64,000 nucleotides of DNA from Acidobacteriota bacterium (GCA_019639175.1 JAHBSK010000003.1:372001-436000), one strand, 5' to 3'. Counted from the stretch's first letter, positions 42,250 through 53,348 are shown. Translations and numbers: made by a program. The notes: generated from the letters alone by a model not told the origin.

Positions 42250-45219
42250 GTGTCTGCCCTAATGAAAGGAAAGGTTCTTACAAGCTGGAGCTTGATATGG
42301 CTGGTGACGACGGTCCTTCTCGTCGCGGGCGGAGCCTTGAATCTTTCACAAAGAGCGACCCACACACTGCCGCCGACAGACGGCGTTCTCTGGGAACAGA
42401 CAAAGGACGGAATATTCGCCGCAAAGGTTTTGCCGGGCTATTCTGCACAGCGTGCAGGCGTTTCCAGAGGCGACCAGCTTTTGTCCATCAGCCTTGACGG
42501 CGAGGTCACGGAAGAGGTCGTTTCTCCAGCCGATGTTCCGATGTATATGGACGCGGCCGGAGTTGGCGGGTCGCTGACCTACACCATCCGAAAAAGTTCC
42601 TATTCATTTGAAGACAACGTTTATGTCGCCGAACTGGGGTCGCTGGACACACTGCCGCGATGGACGCCTGCGATCATATTTCTTTCAGTTCTGGGTCTGA
42701 TATGGCTGGGAACAGGCCTTTTCGTTCTCTTCAAACAAGGCAGCCGCTCGCCGTTCGTCATTCATTTCGGAACGGTCTGTCTGGCGGCGTTCGTCTTTCA
42801 CGTTTATCACGCATTGGGTACAGGACAGGATTTTGACCTCGCCGTGTCGGTCATAGACGACATGGCGTTCGCCTTTTTTGTCCCGCTGTTCCTGCATTTC
42901 TGTCTTAGATATCCGGTTCGCAGCGAGGTTTTTGACGCCAAACCGTGGAAGACCGTGCTGGTTTATGTTCCGGCGGCTGTGATCGTTCTTGCCAATCTCG
43001 TTTTCACACTTTCGTCGCTGGTTCTTCCTTATGAAACGGGAACGTCGCTGGCTCTGTTCGCTTCGGCGAACAAAATACAGCAGACGCTTAATTTGGCTCT
43101 TCTCTTTCATTTTGCCGGCGGGGTCGCCATTGCCGCGGGCATCCTGATCTGGAGATTTCTGACGAACCGTCAGCCGATGGTCAGGCAAAGACTGAAATGG
43201 ACGATGTGGGGAACGCTTTTGTCGATAATCCCGATCCTTGCATTTCAGATCGCACGCCGTTTTGTTTACCTGCCGGAAGACACGCTGACCGTTGCTCTGA
43301 CGACGCTGCCGCTTGGGCTTATTCCGCTCAGCTTCGGCCATTCGGTCGTGCGTTACAGGCTGATGGATGTGGACGTCGTCGTCCGCCGGGCGCTCGTTTA
43401 CGCGATGACGACGCTGGCGATCGCGATGATGATCGGCATTGTTGCTCTTGGACTTGTTTTCCTTGCTGTCGGCAAAGATCTTTCCACCACCGAGATCACG
43501 CTTCGCGCCATTATCGCCATCGTGGCGATGGCGGCGATCGTGATGTTGAGCGAACCACTCAAGAATTTTTTGCAGGACAGGGCGAACCGCTTCTTTTACG
43601 GTGAGAAATACGACCTGCGTCAGGGACTTCTGGATTTTGGCAGAACGCTCTCAGCCACAACCGCGATGGAACCGCTGATGGACGCCCTGACCGAACGCCT
43701 GCAGCAGGTGCTGGACGTTGAAAAGATCGCCGTCATGGTCGATGACCCAAAAGCGGCGGGTTCGTTCCACGTTGCCAGATCACACGGCCTGAGCGGAGAT
43801 TTCAGCATTCCGCACGATTTCAAGAAGAAGCTGCGTGCTAAAGCTGCCGAAACGGGCGTTGTCCGGGCAGATCAGTTGGGAACGCTCACCGGCGAAGCTG
43901 TGGAAACGAACGGTAATGGCAACGGCAACAGGCCGCGTCCGAGCGAGCTTCATTATTTCGTTCCGTGCGTTGTCAGAAGCCGTATGGTCGCCGTCATCGG
44001 GCTTGGCCGGGCAAAGGACGGCTCGCTTCTTTCCTCGGAAGACCTCGGCATCCTCAGGGCGCTTTCGGGCTACATAGCGGTCGCCATTGAGAACAGCCGC
44101 CTTTATCAGGAACAGCAGGAACACGTCCGCGAACTGGCATTGCTCAAGGAGTTCAACGAGTCGATAGTCGATTCCGTCAATGTCGGTTTGATCGCGGTCG
44201 ATGAAAGCGGCCTGATAACAAGGTGTAATTCGACATTTGAGGAAATGATGGGCCTCAGCCGCGATTCGGCCGTCGGCCGCCTGGTCGAGGACATTTTTGA
44301 CGAGGGCTTTGCCGAAAATCTTCTGAATATCCTCGGCAAATCAAGGTGGCATCTGACCGAGATACGCAACGCGTATAAGCTGCGGGCTTACAATGCCTCG
44401 GGCAGTTTGCTGACGCTCAATGTCGCCGTAGCTCCGCTTCGTTCCATCTCAACGGAACAGACCGGAGCGATCGTCGTTCTGGAAAATGTCACGTCCCGCG
44501 TAAAGCTCGAGGAATCGCTCCAGCAAAGTGAAAAACTTTCCAGCATCGGCCTGCTTGCGGCCGGTGTCGCCCATGAGGTGAACACGCCTTTGACCGGTGT
44601 TTCCAGCTATACGCAGATGCTGTTGGGCATGATACCGGACACAGACCCCAAACACGCGCTTTTGGAAAAGATGCAGCGGCAGACCGAACGCGCATCGAAT
44701 ATCGTCGGCAACCTACTTAACTTTTCACGCACCGGCAACGCCGTCGAATGGTTCGATATAGACATCAACAAGCTTCTGGATGACACCATCCAACTCCTTG
44801 AACCGCAGCTCAGAAAATCCAACGTGGAGATAATAAAGGATTACAGCGATCTGCCGGTGATCGTTTCGGGCAACGGCGGAAAGCTCCAGCAGATATTCAC
44901 GAACCTCATCCTGAATGCCCGCGACGCGATCCTCGATGGCGGCACGATAACGCTCACAACCTCAGTGAACGGCGGCGAGGTCGTTGCCAACGTAACCGAC
45001 ACGGGCATCGGCATAGCCGAAGACGATCTGCAAAAGATATTCGACCCGTTCTTTACAACAAAAGGCGTCGGCAACGGCACCGGACTCGGCCTGGCCGTTT
45101 CATACGGCATAGTTCAGGAACACAGCGGGTCGATAGAGGCCGCGAGCAACGGCACCGGCACGACATTCACCGTCAAATTCCCCGAGGCCGGAACGCAGCG
45201 TCAGCGAAAGGCTAGCTGA
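42250..45219 (+). CDS. Large membrane sensor histidine kinase (PDZ-7TM-GAF-PAS-HK)
   Basis: The 989-residue protein has one N-terminal helix, then a PDZ-like extracytoplasmic domain (residues about 50-125, [20 protein letters not shown]). A block of seven or more transmembrane helices follows (about 140-440). Next come a GAF domain (about 480-630), a PAS domain (about 640-755), and HisKA with phospho-acceptor His775 in [12 protein letters not shown]. HATPase_c shows [16 protein letters not shown] and [11 protein letters not shown]. The start is a GTG at 42250, or the ATG at 42262. No response regulator gene is adjacent. Confidence 0.9.
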   Translation: MSALMKGKVLTSWSLIWLVTTVLLVAGGALNLSQRATHTLPPTDGVLWEQTKDGIFAAKVLPGYSAQRAGVSRGDQLLSISLDGEVTEEVVSPADVPMYMDAAGVGGSLTYTIRKSSYSFEDNVYVAELGSLDTLPRWTPAIIFLSVLGLIWLGTGLFVLFKQGSRSPFVIHFGTVCLAAFVFHVYHALGTGQDFDLAVSVIDDMAFAFFVPLFLHFCLRYPVRSEVFDAKPWKTVLVYVPAAVIVLANLVFTLSSLVLPYETGTSLALFASANKIQQTLNLALLFHFAGGVAIAAGILIWRFLTNRQPMVRQRLKWTMWGTLLSIIPILAFQIARRFVYLPEDTLTVALTTLPLGLIPLSFGHSVVRYRLMDVDVVVRRALVYAMTTLAIAMMIGIVALGLVFLAVGKDLSTTEITLRAIIAIVAMAAIVMLSEPLKNFLQDRANRFFYGEKYDLRQGLLDFGRTLSATTAMEPLMDALTERLQQVLDVEKIAVMVDDPKAAGSFHVARSHGLSGDFSIPHDFKKKLRAKAAETGVVRADQLGTLTGEAVETNGNGNGNRPRPSELHYFVPCVVRSRMVAVIGLGRAKDGSLLSSEDLGILRALSGYIAVAIENSRLYQEQQEHVRELALLKEFNESIVDSVNVGLIAVDESGLITRCNSTFEEMMGLSRDSAVGRLVEDIFDEGFAENLLNILGKSRWHLTEIRNAYKLRAYNASGSLLTLNVAVAPLRSISTEQTGAIVVLENVTSRVKLEESLQQSEKLSSIGLLAAGVAHEVNTPLTGVSSYTQMLLGMIPDTDPKHALLEKMQRQTERASNIVGNLLNFSRTGNAVEWFDIDINKLLDDTIQLLEPQLRKSNVEIIKDYSDLPVIVSGNGGKLQQIFTNLILNARDAILDGGTITLTTSVNGGEVVANVTDTGIGIAEDDLQKIFDPFFTTKGVGNGTGLGLAVSYGIVQEHSGSIEAASNGTGTTFTVKFPEAGTQRQRKAS

Positions 45220-46468
45220 CCGCTTTTTCCGCACCGCTTCTTTTTATCTGTTTCAGAGAATAGATCGAGGGTATCACCGCAACGAGCATTATCGCTGCGG
45301 CGGTCCAGAACGTGCGCGTGACGGAAGCGTCGTCCAACGTATCCACCGCATTGTTCAGCAAAAGGCCGCCGATGATCGGCCCGATGGCGCGAGCCAGGCT
45401 TGCACCGGACTGCATTATGCCCATCGAGCTTCCCTGTTCGGCATCTGATGATATCTTTGAGGCAAGGCTGGTCAGCGCGGGTGACGCCATCGCATTGCCA
45501 AGCGAAAGAAGTGCGCAAATGACCATCAGTCCTGCCAGCCCGCCGTGAAGCGGCCCTGCGAACGGCATAACAAAAAGGCTGACAGAAAGCAAAAGACATC
45601 CCGCCACCGCCAAAAGCGATTCGCCGTAACGCTTTACCAAAACGTTGAACAAAAAACCCTGACAGACGATCGCGACCATTCCAACATACGCAAAAAGATA
45701 GCCGTTCTGTTCGGCGTTATAGCCGAAACGATACGCCGTGAAGAGGACAAAGGCGTAGGTCATTATCGAAAACGACGTGACCAGCAAAAAATAGAGCAGA
45801 TTGAGCGTGCCGAAGATAGGACGCCGCAGCACGCCGAAACGCGATGTCAGGCCGGTACCGCTCTCCGGAATGTCGTCTTCAGCGGGCTGCTTACGGGTTT
45901 CGGGCAGCAGAAAGTAAAGGGCCGTGACGTTTGCCAGCGACAGCACCGCCGCTACATAAAAAGGAACGTGAACGCCGTATTTGCTGAGGATGCCCGCTAT
46001 CGCCGGGCCGAGGACGAACCCCAGGCCGAACATCGCACCAAAAAGACCCATTCCGCGCGCACGATTTTCTTTTGTTGTGACATCGGCAATGTATGCCTGT
46101 GCGGTTGAGATGTTCGCTCCTGTTATGCCGCCGACGATGCGTCCGACAAAAACCAGCGCAAGCGTTTCCGCCGCTCCCATCAGATAATAGCCAACGGCCG
46201 AACCGAAAAGGCTGACAAGCAATATCGGCCTGCGGCCGTATCTGTCGGACAATCGCCCCAGCATCGGCGCAAAAATGAACTGCATCCAGGAATAAATAGA
46301 GAAGAGCAATCCTACCTGAAACGGCGTGGCGTGAAACGGATATGTGTTCGCGTAAAAAGGCAGGATCGGGATGACCATGCCAAAACCGACCAGATCGATA
46401 AAGACCGTTATGTAGATTATTATCAGCGGAGCGGTAAAAAATCTTTGCTGGTCTTTTGACGGTCGCAT
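45212..46468 (-). CDS. MFS multidrug/tetracycline-type efflux transporter
   Basis: The 418-residue protein has 12 hydrophobic helices and the DHA1 signature motifs GRLSDRYGRRPILL (loop 2-3) and GFVLGPAIAGILS (motif C of drug antiporters). It resembles the TetA/YfcJ-like group: FIDLVGFGMVIPILPFYA at the start is typical. Drug range cannot be deduced. Its 3' end overlaps the sensor kinase gene by 8 bp tail to tail, and its start is divergent from the M61 gene. Confidence 0.86.
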   Translation of the reverse strand: MRPSKDQQRFFTAPLIIIYITVFIDLVGFGMVIPILPFYANTYPFHATPFQVGLLFSIYSWMQFIFAPMLGRLSDRYGRRPILLVSLFGSAVGYYLMGAAETLALVFVGRIVGGITGANISTAQAYIADVTTKENRARGMGLFGAMFGLGFVLGPAIAGILSKYGVHVPFYVAAVLSLANVTALYFLLPETRKQPAEDDIPESGTGLTSRFGVLRRPIFGTLNLLYFLLVTSFSIMTYAFVLFTAYRFGYNAEQNGYLFAYVGMVAIVCQGFLFNVLVKRYGESLLAVAGCLLLSVSLFVMPFAGPLHGGLAGLMVICALLSLGNAMASPALTSLASKISSDAEQGSSMGIMQSGASLARAIGPIIGGLLLNNAVDTLDDASVTRTFWTAAAIMLVAVIPSIYSLKQIKRSGAEKAVS

Positions 46469-46583
46469 CTTGTAACTGCCCTGCCGGACATCTCATCCGG
46501 CCAAAACCAAAGTTTAGCAAATAACCGAATCATAGTAGAATGATTGTTAACAAAAACACCTGCACGGAGACAGACCGATTATC

Positions 46584-48434
46584 ATGAAAAAGTTCAGCCG
46601 TTTCGGCGCGATCGCAATTTCACTGTTTGCATTTCTTTTTATGTATCAGGAATCAAAAGCCGGTACGACCGACAAACCCGGCGTCGATAATACACAAAGC
46701 ACCGATCCCGACATTCATTTCACCGTTTCGATGCCGCAGCCATGGACGCACCTTCTGGAAGTGGAGATGCGTGTGAAATGGAACGCTCTGCCTAACAAGG
46801 CGGAGTTCAAGATGCCGGTATGGACGCCGGGAAGTTATCTTGTCCGCGAATACGCCCGCCACGTCCAGAATTTTTCGGCAAAAGATGCCGCCGGCAAGAG
46901 CCTGCCGTGGCAAAAGACGAACAAGAACACGTGGCAGATAGAGACCGGCGGCGCGCGTGAGGTGGTTCTTTCATACAAGGTATATTCCAACGAACTCACC
47001 GTCCGCACGAACGAGCTGAACGACGAACACGCGTTTTGGAACAACGGCGCTCTGCTGCTTTTTCCAAAAGGACAGATCGGCTCGCCGTCACGCGTCACGG
47101 TAAAACCATACGGCAACTGGAAGATCGCCACGGGCCTGCGGCCGGTCGCGGGACAGACGAACACATTTCGCGCCGAAAATTACGACATTCTTTATGATTC
47201 GCCTTTTGAGGTGAGCAATTTTAACGAGATCTCGTTCACGGCGGCGGGCAAACCGCACCGTCTGGTCATAACCGGCGAAGGCAACTATGACATGAAGCAG
47301 ATAGCCGAGGATACCGAAAAGATCGCTGACGCGGCCATGGGCATCTTTGGCGAATTGCCGACGGAAGATTATCTGATAATCGTCAATCTTCGCGGCGGCG
47401 GCGGCCTGGAACACCTGAACTCGACCGCTCTGCAATGGAACCGGTTCGGTTTTCAGCCGCGTGCGCGCTATATCGGTTTTCTGAACCTTGTGGCGCATGA
47501 ATATTTCCATCTGTGGAACGTCAAACGTATCCGCCCCGACGCTCTCGGCCCGTTCGATTACGAGAATGAAAATTACACAAAGATGCTCTGGGTTGCCGAG
47601 GGGACGACTTCGTATTACGAGAATGTCCTGCTCCGCCGCGCCGGAATAATAAACGACGCTCAGCAGATCTCAATACTGGCCGGTGCGATAACACAACTGC
47701 AAAACCGTCCGGGAAGATTTGAGACCAGCCTTGAGGAAGCCAGCCTTGACGCGTGGATAAAATACTACCGTCAGGACCAGAACGCCGTTAACAATCAGAT
47801 CTCCTATTATGACAAGGGCGACATCGTCAGCATGATGCTGGACATGACGATACGGAACGCAAGCGGCGGCAAGAACTCGCTTGATACCGTAATGAAGTAT
47901 CTTTACGATGAGTTCTATAGAAAGGACAGGAACTATACGCCCGAGGACTTTCAAAAGGCGTGTGAACTGGCCGCCGGACAAAGCCTTAATGATTTCTTTT
48001 CAAAATATGTTCGCGGACGCGATGAGATAGACTACAATTCCATCCTGAATGGTTTTGGATTGCAGGTAAACACGGCCACGCCGCAGGCCGGAAGGGCTTA
48101 TCTCGGCGCGACCGTGGGCGAAACTGACGGCAGGCTTCTTATACGAGCTGTCCCCGCGGGAACTCCGGCTTATGAACAGGGCCTCAACTTTAACGATCAG
48201 ATCGTTGCGATAGACGGCTACCGTGCGAGCAATACATTTTTGCAAAGTTACCTTAGCCAAAAAAAGCCGGGCGACACCGTCCGCCTGACGATATTCCGTT
48301 TTGACAAGCTGCGCGAGGTGGAGATAAAGCTCGGCAGCGACACAAGGGTCAATACTGAGATCGCCCCGGTCAGGGAACCGTCGGAAAAACAGCGGCAAAT
48401 GTACGAAAGTTATTTTGGTACAAAGCTAAGATAG
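46584..48434 (+). CDS. Secreted M61-family metallopeptidase with PDZ domain
   Basis: The 616-residue protein has a signal peptide and an N-terminal beta domain (MPVWTPGSYLVREYARHVQN). The gluzincin zinc site HEYFH lies at residues 305-309 (VAHEYFHLWNVKRIRP), with the third ligand Glu in WVAEGTTSYYEN. A C-terminal PDZ domain spans about 515-590 (YEQGLNFNDQIVAIDG). It fits the glycyl-aminopeptidase family that trims peptides in the periplasm. GGAGA ahead of the ATG serves as ribosome site. Two downstream genes follow closely. Confidence 0.92.
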   Translation: MKKFSRFGAIAISLFAFLFMYQESKAGTTDKPGVDNTQSTDPDIHFTVSMPQPWTHLLEVEMRVKWNALPNKAEFKMPVWTPGSYLVREYARHVQNFSAKDAAGKSLPWQKTNKNTWQIETGGAREVVLSYKVYSNELTVRTNELNDEHAFWNNGALLLFPKGQIGSPSRVTVKPYGNWKIATGLRPVAGQTNTFRAENYDILYDSPFEVSNFNEISFTAAGKPHRLVITGEGNYDMKQIAEDTEKIADAAMGIFGELPTEDYLIIVNLRGGGGLEHLNSTALQWNRFGFQPRARYIGFLNLVAHEYFHLWNVKRIRPDALGPFDYENENYTKMLWVAEGTTSYYENVLLRRAGIINDAQQISILAGAITQLQNRPGRFETSLEEASLDAWIKYYRQDQNAVNNQISYYDKGDIVSMMLDMTIRNASGGKNSLDTVMKYLYDEFYRKDRNYTPEDFQKACELAAGQSLNDFFSKYVRGRDEIDYNSILNGFGLQVNTATPQAGRAYLGATVGETDGRLLIRAVPAGTPAYEQGLNFNDQIVAIDGYRASNTFLQSYLSQKKPGDTVRLTIFRFDKLREVEIKLGSDTRVNTEIAPVREPSEKQRQMYESYFGTKLR

Positions 48435-48453
48435 AAATTCACAGGATAAAAGG

Positions 48454-49755
48454 ATGAAAAGATCCATCTTTTGTTTGATGCTGGCATCCGTTCTCATGGC
48501 AGGATGCGGCCAGCCCCAGCCGGACGTATCTGTCCCGACCGGACAGCCGTCGGCACTGAAAGACGTTTCGGCGGTTCGGCTGAATTACCGTTATGAGGCG
48601 GATGTTCCGCCGCCTGACATCCCGGCGGCCGCCGTTGAGGAACTGCACCCGGCGGTGCGCGATGCGTTCCAACAGGGACGCCCCGAAGAGATACTCGACA
48701 GGACGCTGACCTCGCCGGATAAAAAACGCGTCCTCGCCGTTTATCATCAGCCGACCGATCTGCCGAGCGAATTTCGGCTGGATATGTATTCGGCGGATGG
48801 TCAGGTCCTGCGGCGCGTGATAGCCGACAACATGGCGGTTCATTTTCCTGACACGATAGTCTGGTCGCCCGATTCGGCAAATGTCGCATTCGTGGCGATG
48901 CTTCGCGGAGCGCAGGGCGAAACCGCCGACGGCCTTCCGATACCCGAAGAAACGCCGACTCCTGCACCGACACCTGACGCGGAACCGGCCGATAGTGGAG
49001 AAGATGCAAATTCAAACGCCAACGCGGGAGAAACACCTTCTGAAGAAGCAGCACCGGCTGAAACGCCTGCGGCTCCGGTCGGCGTTCTGGCATTTCGCAG
49101 CGAACAGCTCTATATCAGTGACGCTGACGGCGGCTCGTTGAAATTGCTGACGCAGAACGAGGGCCTGATGTATTTTTATTACGTCTGGGCGCCTGACAGT
49201 TCGATGCTGGCGGCTCTGGCGGCAACGGCGCGCGAATGGCAATACCTGGAACAGCGTGCCAAACAGGCCGGACAGGTCTTTACACCGCTTGGCCGTCCTC
49301 GCCTGATAGAAAAGAACGGACGCGAACGCAGGTTGGATGACGGCCTGACAGCCGTAAGGCCTGTCTGGTCGCCGGATTCGGCAAAGGTCGCCGCCGCGTT
49401 TGAAACTCAGGTTCGCATTTATGACGCGGACGGAACGCCGCCGACACAAGCCGCTGTCCCGCTAAAAAATGACCTGCTGCTGTCATCACAGGCGTATGAC
49501 AAACAGCAGGAATCGGCTCTTTCGGCGGAAGAACCGTCCGCTGAGAACACCGACAATGCTCCGGCAACGGCGACCGTTCTGCCCGATCCGTCAAAGCTGG
49601 TGTCGTTCAACCCGATAGTGGCGCTTGAATGGGAAAGCGACCAGATACTTTATTTTCAGACGGCATATATCAAACGAATGCTGAACGAGGCCGAGAGCGT
49701 CACGAGCTTTGCCCGCTGGCATCGGCTGATATTGTCGCCGCAGCCGGCGAATTAA
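48454..49755 (+). CDS. Lipoprotein, TolB/WD40-like
   Basis: The 433-residue protein has a lipobox (SVLMAGC, Cys18). The mature part has repeated beta-propeller-like stretches typical of TolB/DPP-IV-N segments, such as VWSPDSANVAFVAML, YVWAPDSSMLAALAA and PVWSPDSAKVAAAF. A low-complexity Pro/Glu/Ala linker occurs at about residues 165-205. The function is unknown, but such proteins are often periplasmic scaffolds. It starts 19 bp after the M61 stop, and the DinB gene begins 3 bp after its stop. Confidence 0.75.
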   Translation: MKRSIFCLMLASVLMAGCGQPQPDVSVPTGQPSALKDVSAVRLNYRYEADVPPPDIPAAAVEELHPAVRDAFQQGRPEEILDRTLTSPDKKRVLAVYHQPTDLPSEFRLDMYSADGQVLRRVIADNMAVHFPDTIVWSPDSANVAFVAMLRGAQGETADGLPIPEETPTPAPTPDAEPADSGEDANSNANAGETPSEEAAPAETPAAPVGVLAFRSEQLYISDADGGSLKLLTQNEGLMYFYYVWAPDSSMLAALAATAREWQYLEQRAKQAGQVFTPLGRPRLIEKNGRERRLDDGLTAVRPVWSPDSAKVAAAFETQVRIYDADGTPPTQAAVPLKNDLLLSSQAYDKQQESALSAEEPSAENTDNAPATATVLPDPSKLVSFNPIVALEWESDQILYFQTAYIKRMLNEAESVTSFARWHRLILSPQPAN

Positions 49756-49758
49756 AAA

Positions 49759-50295
49759 ATGGAACCTGCAACGATAGACGACATCTTTGCTTTTAATGAG
49801 AGTACACGAGAACGGCTAAAGGAACTGGCGGCTGATGTTTCACCTGAGATCGCCAACTCGATCCCGGAAGGCGAGAAATGGTCGCCGGCCCACGTAATCG
49901 AACACCTTGCCCTGACCGAAGCAAGTATGGCAAAGGTTTGTGGCAGCCTTTTGAAAAAAGCGGCGGAAAAGGGCGAAACGGCAAACGGCCCGATCGTCAT
50001 CTCTGAGGACTTTCGGAACGCCCTGAACCAAAGTGCCTCCTTCAAGGCGGAAGCTCCGGAAATGGTGGCGCCGAAAGGCTCAATGCCGATAGCGGATTCG
50101 TTCGCGGCGATGGTAGAGACCGCCGCACACATGACAAAGATACGGCGGATGTTCGCCGAATATGACGCAGCCGCCCATCGCTTTCCGCACCCGTATTTCG
50201 GCAGGCTCAACGCCGCCGAATGGCTGATGCTCATTGGCCTGCACGAGTCCAGGCATATCGAACAACTGGGAAGGATAATTGCCGCTTTAAAATAG
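49759..50295 (+). CDS. DinB-superfamily protein
   Basis: The 178-residue protein has a DinB/YfiT-like four-helix bundle with conserved histidines at WSPAHVIEHLALTE (about residue 43-56) and IGLHESRHIEQL (about 157-168), the metal-binding positions of the family. Many members act as thiol transferases or metal hydrolases with unknown natural substrates. It is the third gene of the M61-lipoprotein-DinB run. Confidence 0.86.
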   Translation: MEPATIDDIFAFNESTRERLKELAADVSPEIANSIPEGEKWSPAHVIEHLALTEASMAKVCGSLLKKAAEKGETANGPIVISEDFRNALNQSASFKAEAPEMVAPKGSMPIADSFAAMVETAAHMTKIRRMFAEYDAAAHRFPHPYFGRLNAAEWLMLIGLHESRHIEQLGRIIAALK

Positions 50296-50659
50296 CAATA
50301 TCTCTCCGCTCTCTAAAATTTTCAGTTGTTCCGCTGATTCAAACCGGCAGTTCTCACAAAAAGATCCCCGACAGCAAGGAGGGCATGCCGCCGGGGATAT
50401 TGAGTCCAACAAATGCTTAGAAACTATCCTGAAATTGCTTCAAGCGTAATCTTGGATGAACGCATATTGTTCTTGGTTGCCCACCACAAGCTCATTTATT
50501 TTTCTTAAGCATCTGCATTTTGGTGCGAGGTTTTCTCTAATAGTTTCATCAGGTCTTCCGAACAAATTTTGCCCGATAACTGGCGAATACATACCACTCA
50601 TATTATAATATTCTTTTGTGGTATTTATAATAAATTGTTTTCGTTAAGCAAGGATTCAA
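50296..50659. other. Intergenic region upstream of murA
   Basis: No gene is supported. A weak hairpin ATCCCCG...CGGGGAT (about 50369-50400) may end the upstream transcript. The stretch at about 50590-50640 is A/T-rich (TATTATAATATTC, TATTTATAATAAATTG) and probably contains the murA promoter; a -10 TATAAT lies in it. Confidence 0.45.
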
Positions 50660-51928
50660 ATGGATAAATTTCTTATTCGCGGCGGGCGGCCATTGACGGG
50701 TTCGGTTCGGATCAGCGGGGCGAAAAACTCCGCTTTGCCGTGTTTGGCGGCGGCTCTGCTAAGCTCGGAAACGGTCACGCTGCACAACGTTCCCTATGTC
50801 AAGGACCTGATAACGCAGCGGCGCTTGCTGGAAGACCTCGGGGCGACGGTGCTGACGCCGGAAATAGGCACGAACATCATCAGCGCCGGCAATGTTGACA
50901 CGTTCGAGGCGCCTTATGAGCTTGTAAGGACAATGCGTGCAAGCGTGCTTGCCCTGGGGCCGCTGCTGGCGCGATTTGGCAAGGCAAAGGTGAGCCTGCC
51001 CGGCGGCTGCGCCATCGGGACGCGACCGATCGACCTGCATCTGAAAGCCTTCGAACAGCTTGGAGCCAATGTCTCGCTCGAATCGGGCGATGTCGTCGCG
51101 ACCGCACCGAAGGGACGCCTGACCGGTGCCGAGATCGAGTTTGAAAAGGTCACGGTCACAGGCACCGAAAATGTAATGATGGCCGCATCGCTTGCAACAA
51201 GCGTAACGACCATCCGCAACGCCGCCTGCGAACCGGAAATAGAGGACCTTGCCGACCTGATGAGCAAGATGGGAGCAAAGATCTCAGGCGCAGGAACGCC
51301 TGTGATGACCATTGAGGGTGTCGAGGCCCTGGGTTCCGCCGAACATTCCATCATTCCTGACAGGATCGAAACGGGGACATTCATAGTTGCCGCCGCGATC
51401 ACGGAAGGCGAACTGGAGATACGCGACTGCCGCCCCGAACATCTCGTGGCGGTCATAGAACAGCTTCGTGCCATTGGTGTCGATATAAATGAAAAGGACA
51501 AAACCACGCTTGATGTTAAAAAGGCCGCTGGCGGCCTGAAGGCGAAGGATGTCGTGACCGAGCCGCATCCGCTTTTCCCAACCGATATGCAGGCGCAGTA
51601 TATGACGCTGATGACGCAGGCCGAGGGAACCTCAAACATTACAGAGACGATATTTGAGAACCGCTTTATGCACGTTGGTGAACTGATCAGAATGGGCGCG
51701 GACATCAGCATTTCGGGAAACACCGCGACCGTTCGCGGCAAAACTCCGCTCACAGGCGCAAAGGTCATCGCCTCTGATCTTCGCGCTTCCGCGTCGCTCG
51801 TCCTTGCGGGCCTCTGTGCAAAAGGTGAAACATTTATTGACCGTGTTTATCATATTGACCGCGGCTACGAGACCATTGTCCGCAAGCTGAAAGCCGTCGG
51901 CGCCGATATTGAAAGGATCAAGGAATAA
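50660..51928 (+). CDS. murA: UDP-N-acetylglucosamine 1-carboxyvinyltransferase
   Basis: The 422-residue enzyme performs the first committed step of peptidoglycan synthesis, adding enolpyruvate from PEP to UDP-GlcNAc in the cytoplasm. It has the Lys22-Asn23 pair ([16 protein letters not shown]) and catalytic Cys117 in [16 protein letters not shown]; this Cys is the fosfomycin target and is present, so sensitivity to fosfomycin is expected. Length is normal. The HIT gene follows. Confidence 0.97.
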   Translation: MDKFLIRGGRPLTGSVRISGAKNSALPCLAAALLSSETVTLHNVPYVKDLITQRRLLEDLGATVLTPEIGTNIISAGNVDTFEAPYELVRTMRASVLALGPLLARFGKAKVSLPGGCAIGTRPIDLHLKAFEQLGANVSLESGDVVATAPKGRLTGAEIEFEKVTVTGTENVMMAASLATSVTTIRNAACEPEIEDLADLMSKMGAKISGAGTPVMTIEGVEALGSAEHSIIPDRIETGTFIVAAAITEGELEIRDCRPEHLVAVIEQLRAIGVDINEKDKTTLDVKKAAGGLKAKDVVTEPHPLFPTDMQAQYMTLMTQAEGTSNITETIFENRFMHVGELIRMGADISISGNTATVRGKTPLTGAKVIASDLRASASLVLAGLCAKGETFIDRVYHIDRGYETIVRKLKAVGADIERIKE

Positions 51929-52016
51929 CGGCTTCGGGTTAAACTCAAGGACACTCTTCTTTCTATCAAACCTTAACAACCTTTGTGTCTTGTGGTTTAA
52001 TCTAAGCAAAGACATT

Positions 52017-52367
52017 ATGGAACAGCAGGACTGCCTTTTCTGCAAGATAGTTGCGGGAGAGATACCATCGACAAAAGTATATGAGGATGACGTGTGCATT
52101 GCCTTCAATGACATCGCGCCGCAGGCTCCGACACATATTCTCGTCATTCCGCGTGACCATGTTCGCTCAATGAACGAAACGGACGAAAAGCACAAGGAAA
52201 CGCTCGGACACCTTTTGCTGACCGCCGCCGAACTGGCGCGAAAGGCGGGTTTTGCCGAAAAGGGCTATCGCGTTGTCATCAACACCAATGAGGAGGGCGG
52301 ACAGACGGTGTTTCACCTGCACGTTCATCTGCTCGGCGGCCGTCAGTTCATATTTCCGCCGGGTTGA
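52017..52367 (+). CDS. HIT-family nucleotide hydrolase
   Basis: The 116-residue protein starts at the ATG of MEQQDCLFCKIVAGEIPSTK and ends with the histidine triad HLHVHLLGGRQ. The two Cys near the start are the usual zinc-linked ones. Members hydrolyse AMP-NH2 or similar nucleotides (HinT-like). The frame extends upstream, but that part overlaps the end of murA and a CTTTGTGTCTTGTGGTTT repeat-like stretch. Confidence 0.93.
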   Translation: MEQQDCLFCKIVAGEIPSTKVYEDDVCIAFNDIAPQAPTHILVIPRDHVRSMNETDEKHKETLGHLLLTAAELARKAGFAEKGYRVVINTNEEGGQTVFHLHVHLLGGRQFIFPPG

Positions 52368-52402
52368 CCGTTGCCGGAAACTGCTGTTGCAACAGAGGTT
52401 TT

Positions 52403-53251
52403 ATGAGAAATTTACTGCTGCTTGCCGTTATTGCGGTGCTGTGCCTGACGGGTTGTTCGGGAACGTCGGATGATGCGAACGCAAACGCGAACACCGAGCC
52501 GACACCGATGGCGGCGGATCAATACACTGACGCAGGCACCGCTTTGGCTGACGGCATCAAACTTCTTGATAGAGGCGACACGGAACGCGCCATCGAACTG
52601 TTGAACCGCGCCGTCGAACTCGACCCCGATCTGGCCGACGGCTATTTTCAGCTTGGGATAGCGTATTCGCTGATCGAGTTTCGCGACCAGATACAGCCGA
52701 TGGACGTTCCCGGCAACCAGCCTGACGGCGACGAACCCGAAAAACCCGATTCGGAAAAGACCGCTTCAACAAAGGCGTTCGAGAAAGCTGTGGATGCCTA
52801 CAAAAAACGGATCGACGCCGATAAGGAAGATCACGCCGCCTATTACAACCTTGGCCGCAGCTACAACAAACTTAACAAGGATAACGAGGCGGCAACCGCT
52901 CTTCGCCAAGCCGTAAAACTGAGGCCAGACGACATTGAGTATCACACAGAGCTTGGTTCAATACTTATAAAACTGGCGAAGTATGGTGAAGCTGTAGGAG
53001 CTTTGAGAAAAGCGGTTGACCTGGATCCAGAAAACGTCGAAGCTCTCGACCTGCTTGAAAAGGCAGAGGCAGGTTTGAAAAGGATAAACTTTACCACGCT
53101 GCCAAAAGACCCGAATGCCAACAAGGAAGGGGCGAATGCAGCAGAGGAAGGTACAGGGGCCGCGCCGGAAATCCCTCCGGCAAACAGACGTCCCTCAGGG
53201 CCGCCACCGCCGCCTCGGGCAACGCCTCCTGCTCCGGCCAAAACACCGTAA
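52403..53251 (+). CDS. TPR-repeat lipoprotein
   Basis: The 282-residue protein has a lipobox (VLCLTGC, Cys18), then tetratricopeptide repeats: GDTERAIELLNRAVELDPDL, AAYYNLGRSYNKLNKDNEAA, YGEAVGALRKAVDLDPENVE. A Pro-rich tail (PPPPPRATPPAPA) follows. It is likely a periplasmic scaffold. The ATG was chosen because AGAGG lies 5 nt before it. It starts 35 bp after the HIT gene. Confidence 0.82.
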   Translation: MRNLLLLAVIAVLCLTGCSGTSDDANANANTEPTPMAADQYTDAGTALADGIKLLDRGDTERAIELLNRAVELDPDLADGYFQLGIAYSLIEFRDQIQPMDVPGNQPDGDEPEKPDSEKTASTKAFEKAVDAYKKRIDADKEDHAAYYNLGRSYNKLNKDNEAATALRQAVKLRPDDIEYHTELGSILIKLAKYGEAVGALRKAVDLDPENVEALDLLEKAEAGLKRINFTTLPKDPNANKEGANAAEEGTGAAPEIPPANRRPSGPPPPPRATPPAPAKTP

Positions 53252-53274
53252 TGTGGAGCTTATTTACACACTAT

Positions 53275-53309
53275 GCCCCGGTAATGTGTCAACTTGACAT
53301 TGCCGGGGC
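53275..53309. repeat. Inverted repeat after the TPR lipoprotein gene
   Basis: GCCCCGGTAATGT and ACATTGCCGGGGC form a 13-bp stem with one mismatch. On the plus strand it is followed by A residues and not T residues, so it is not a clear terminator for the TPR gene. It may be an attenuating hairpin or repeat unit before the sigma-54-type gene. Confidence 0.5.
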
Positions 53310-53348
53310 AAAAAGCGACAGTAGTCATACCTCACGGTTTATAAAAGT

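Noticed and set aside
50914..51768. 284-codon minus-strand frame
   Set aside because: It is antisense to murA, which is certain; its Ser/Ala-rich composition is that of a shadow frame.
53275..53309. Rho-independent terminator of the TPR lipoprotein gene
   Set aside because: The stem is strong, but it is followed by A residues, not T residues, on the coding strand; kept only as an inverted repeat.
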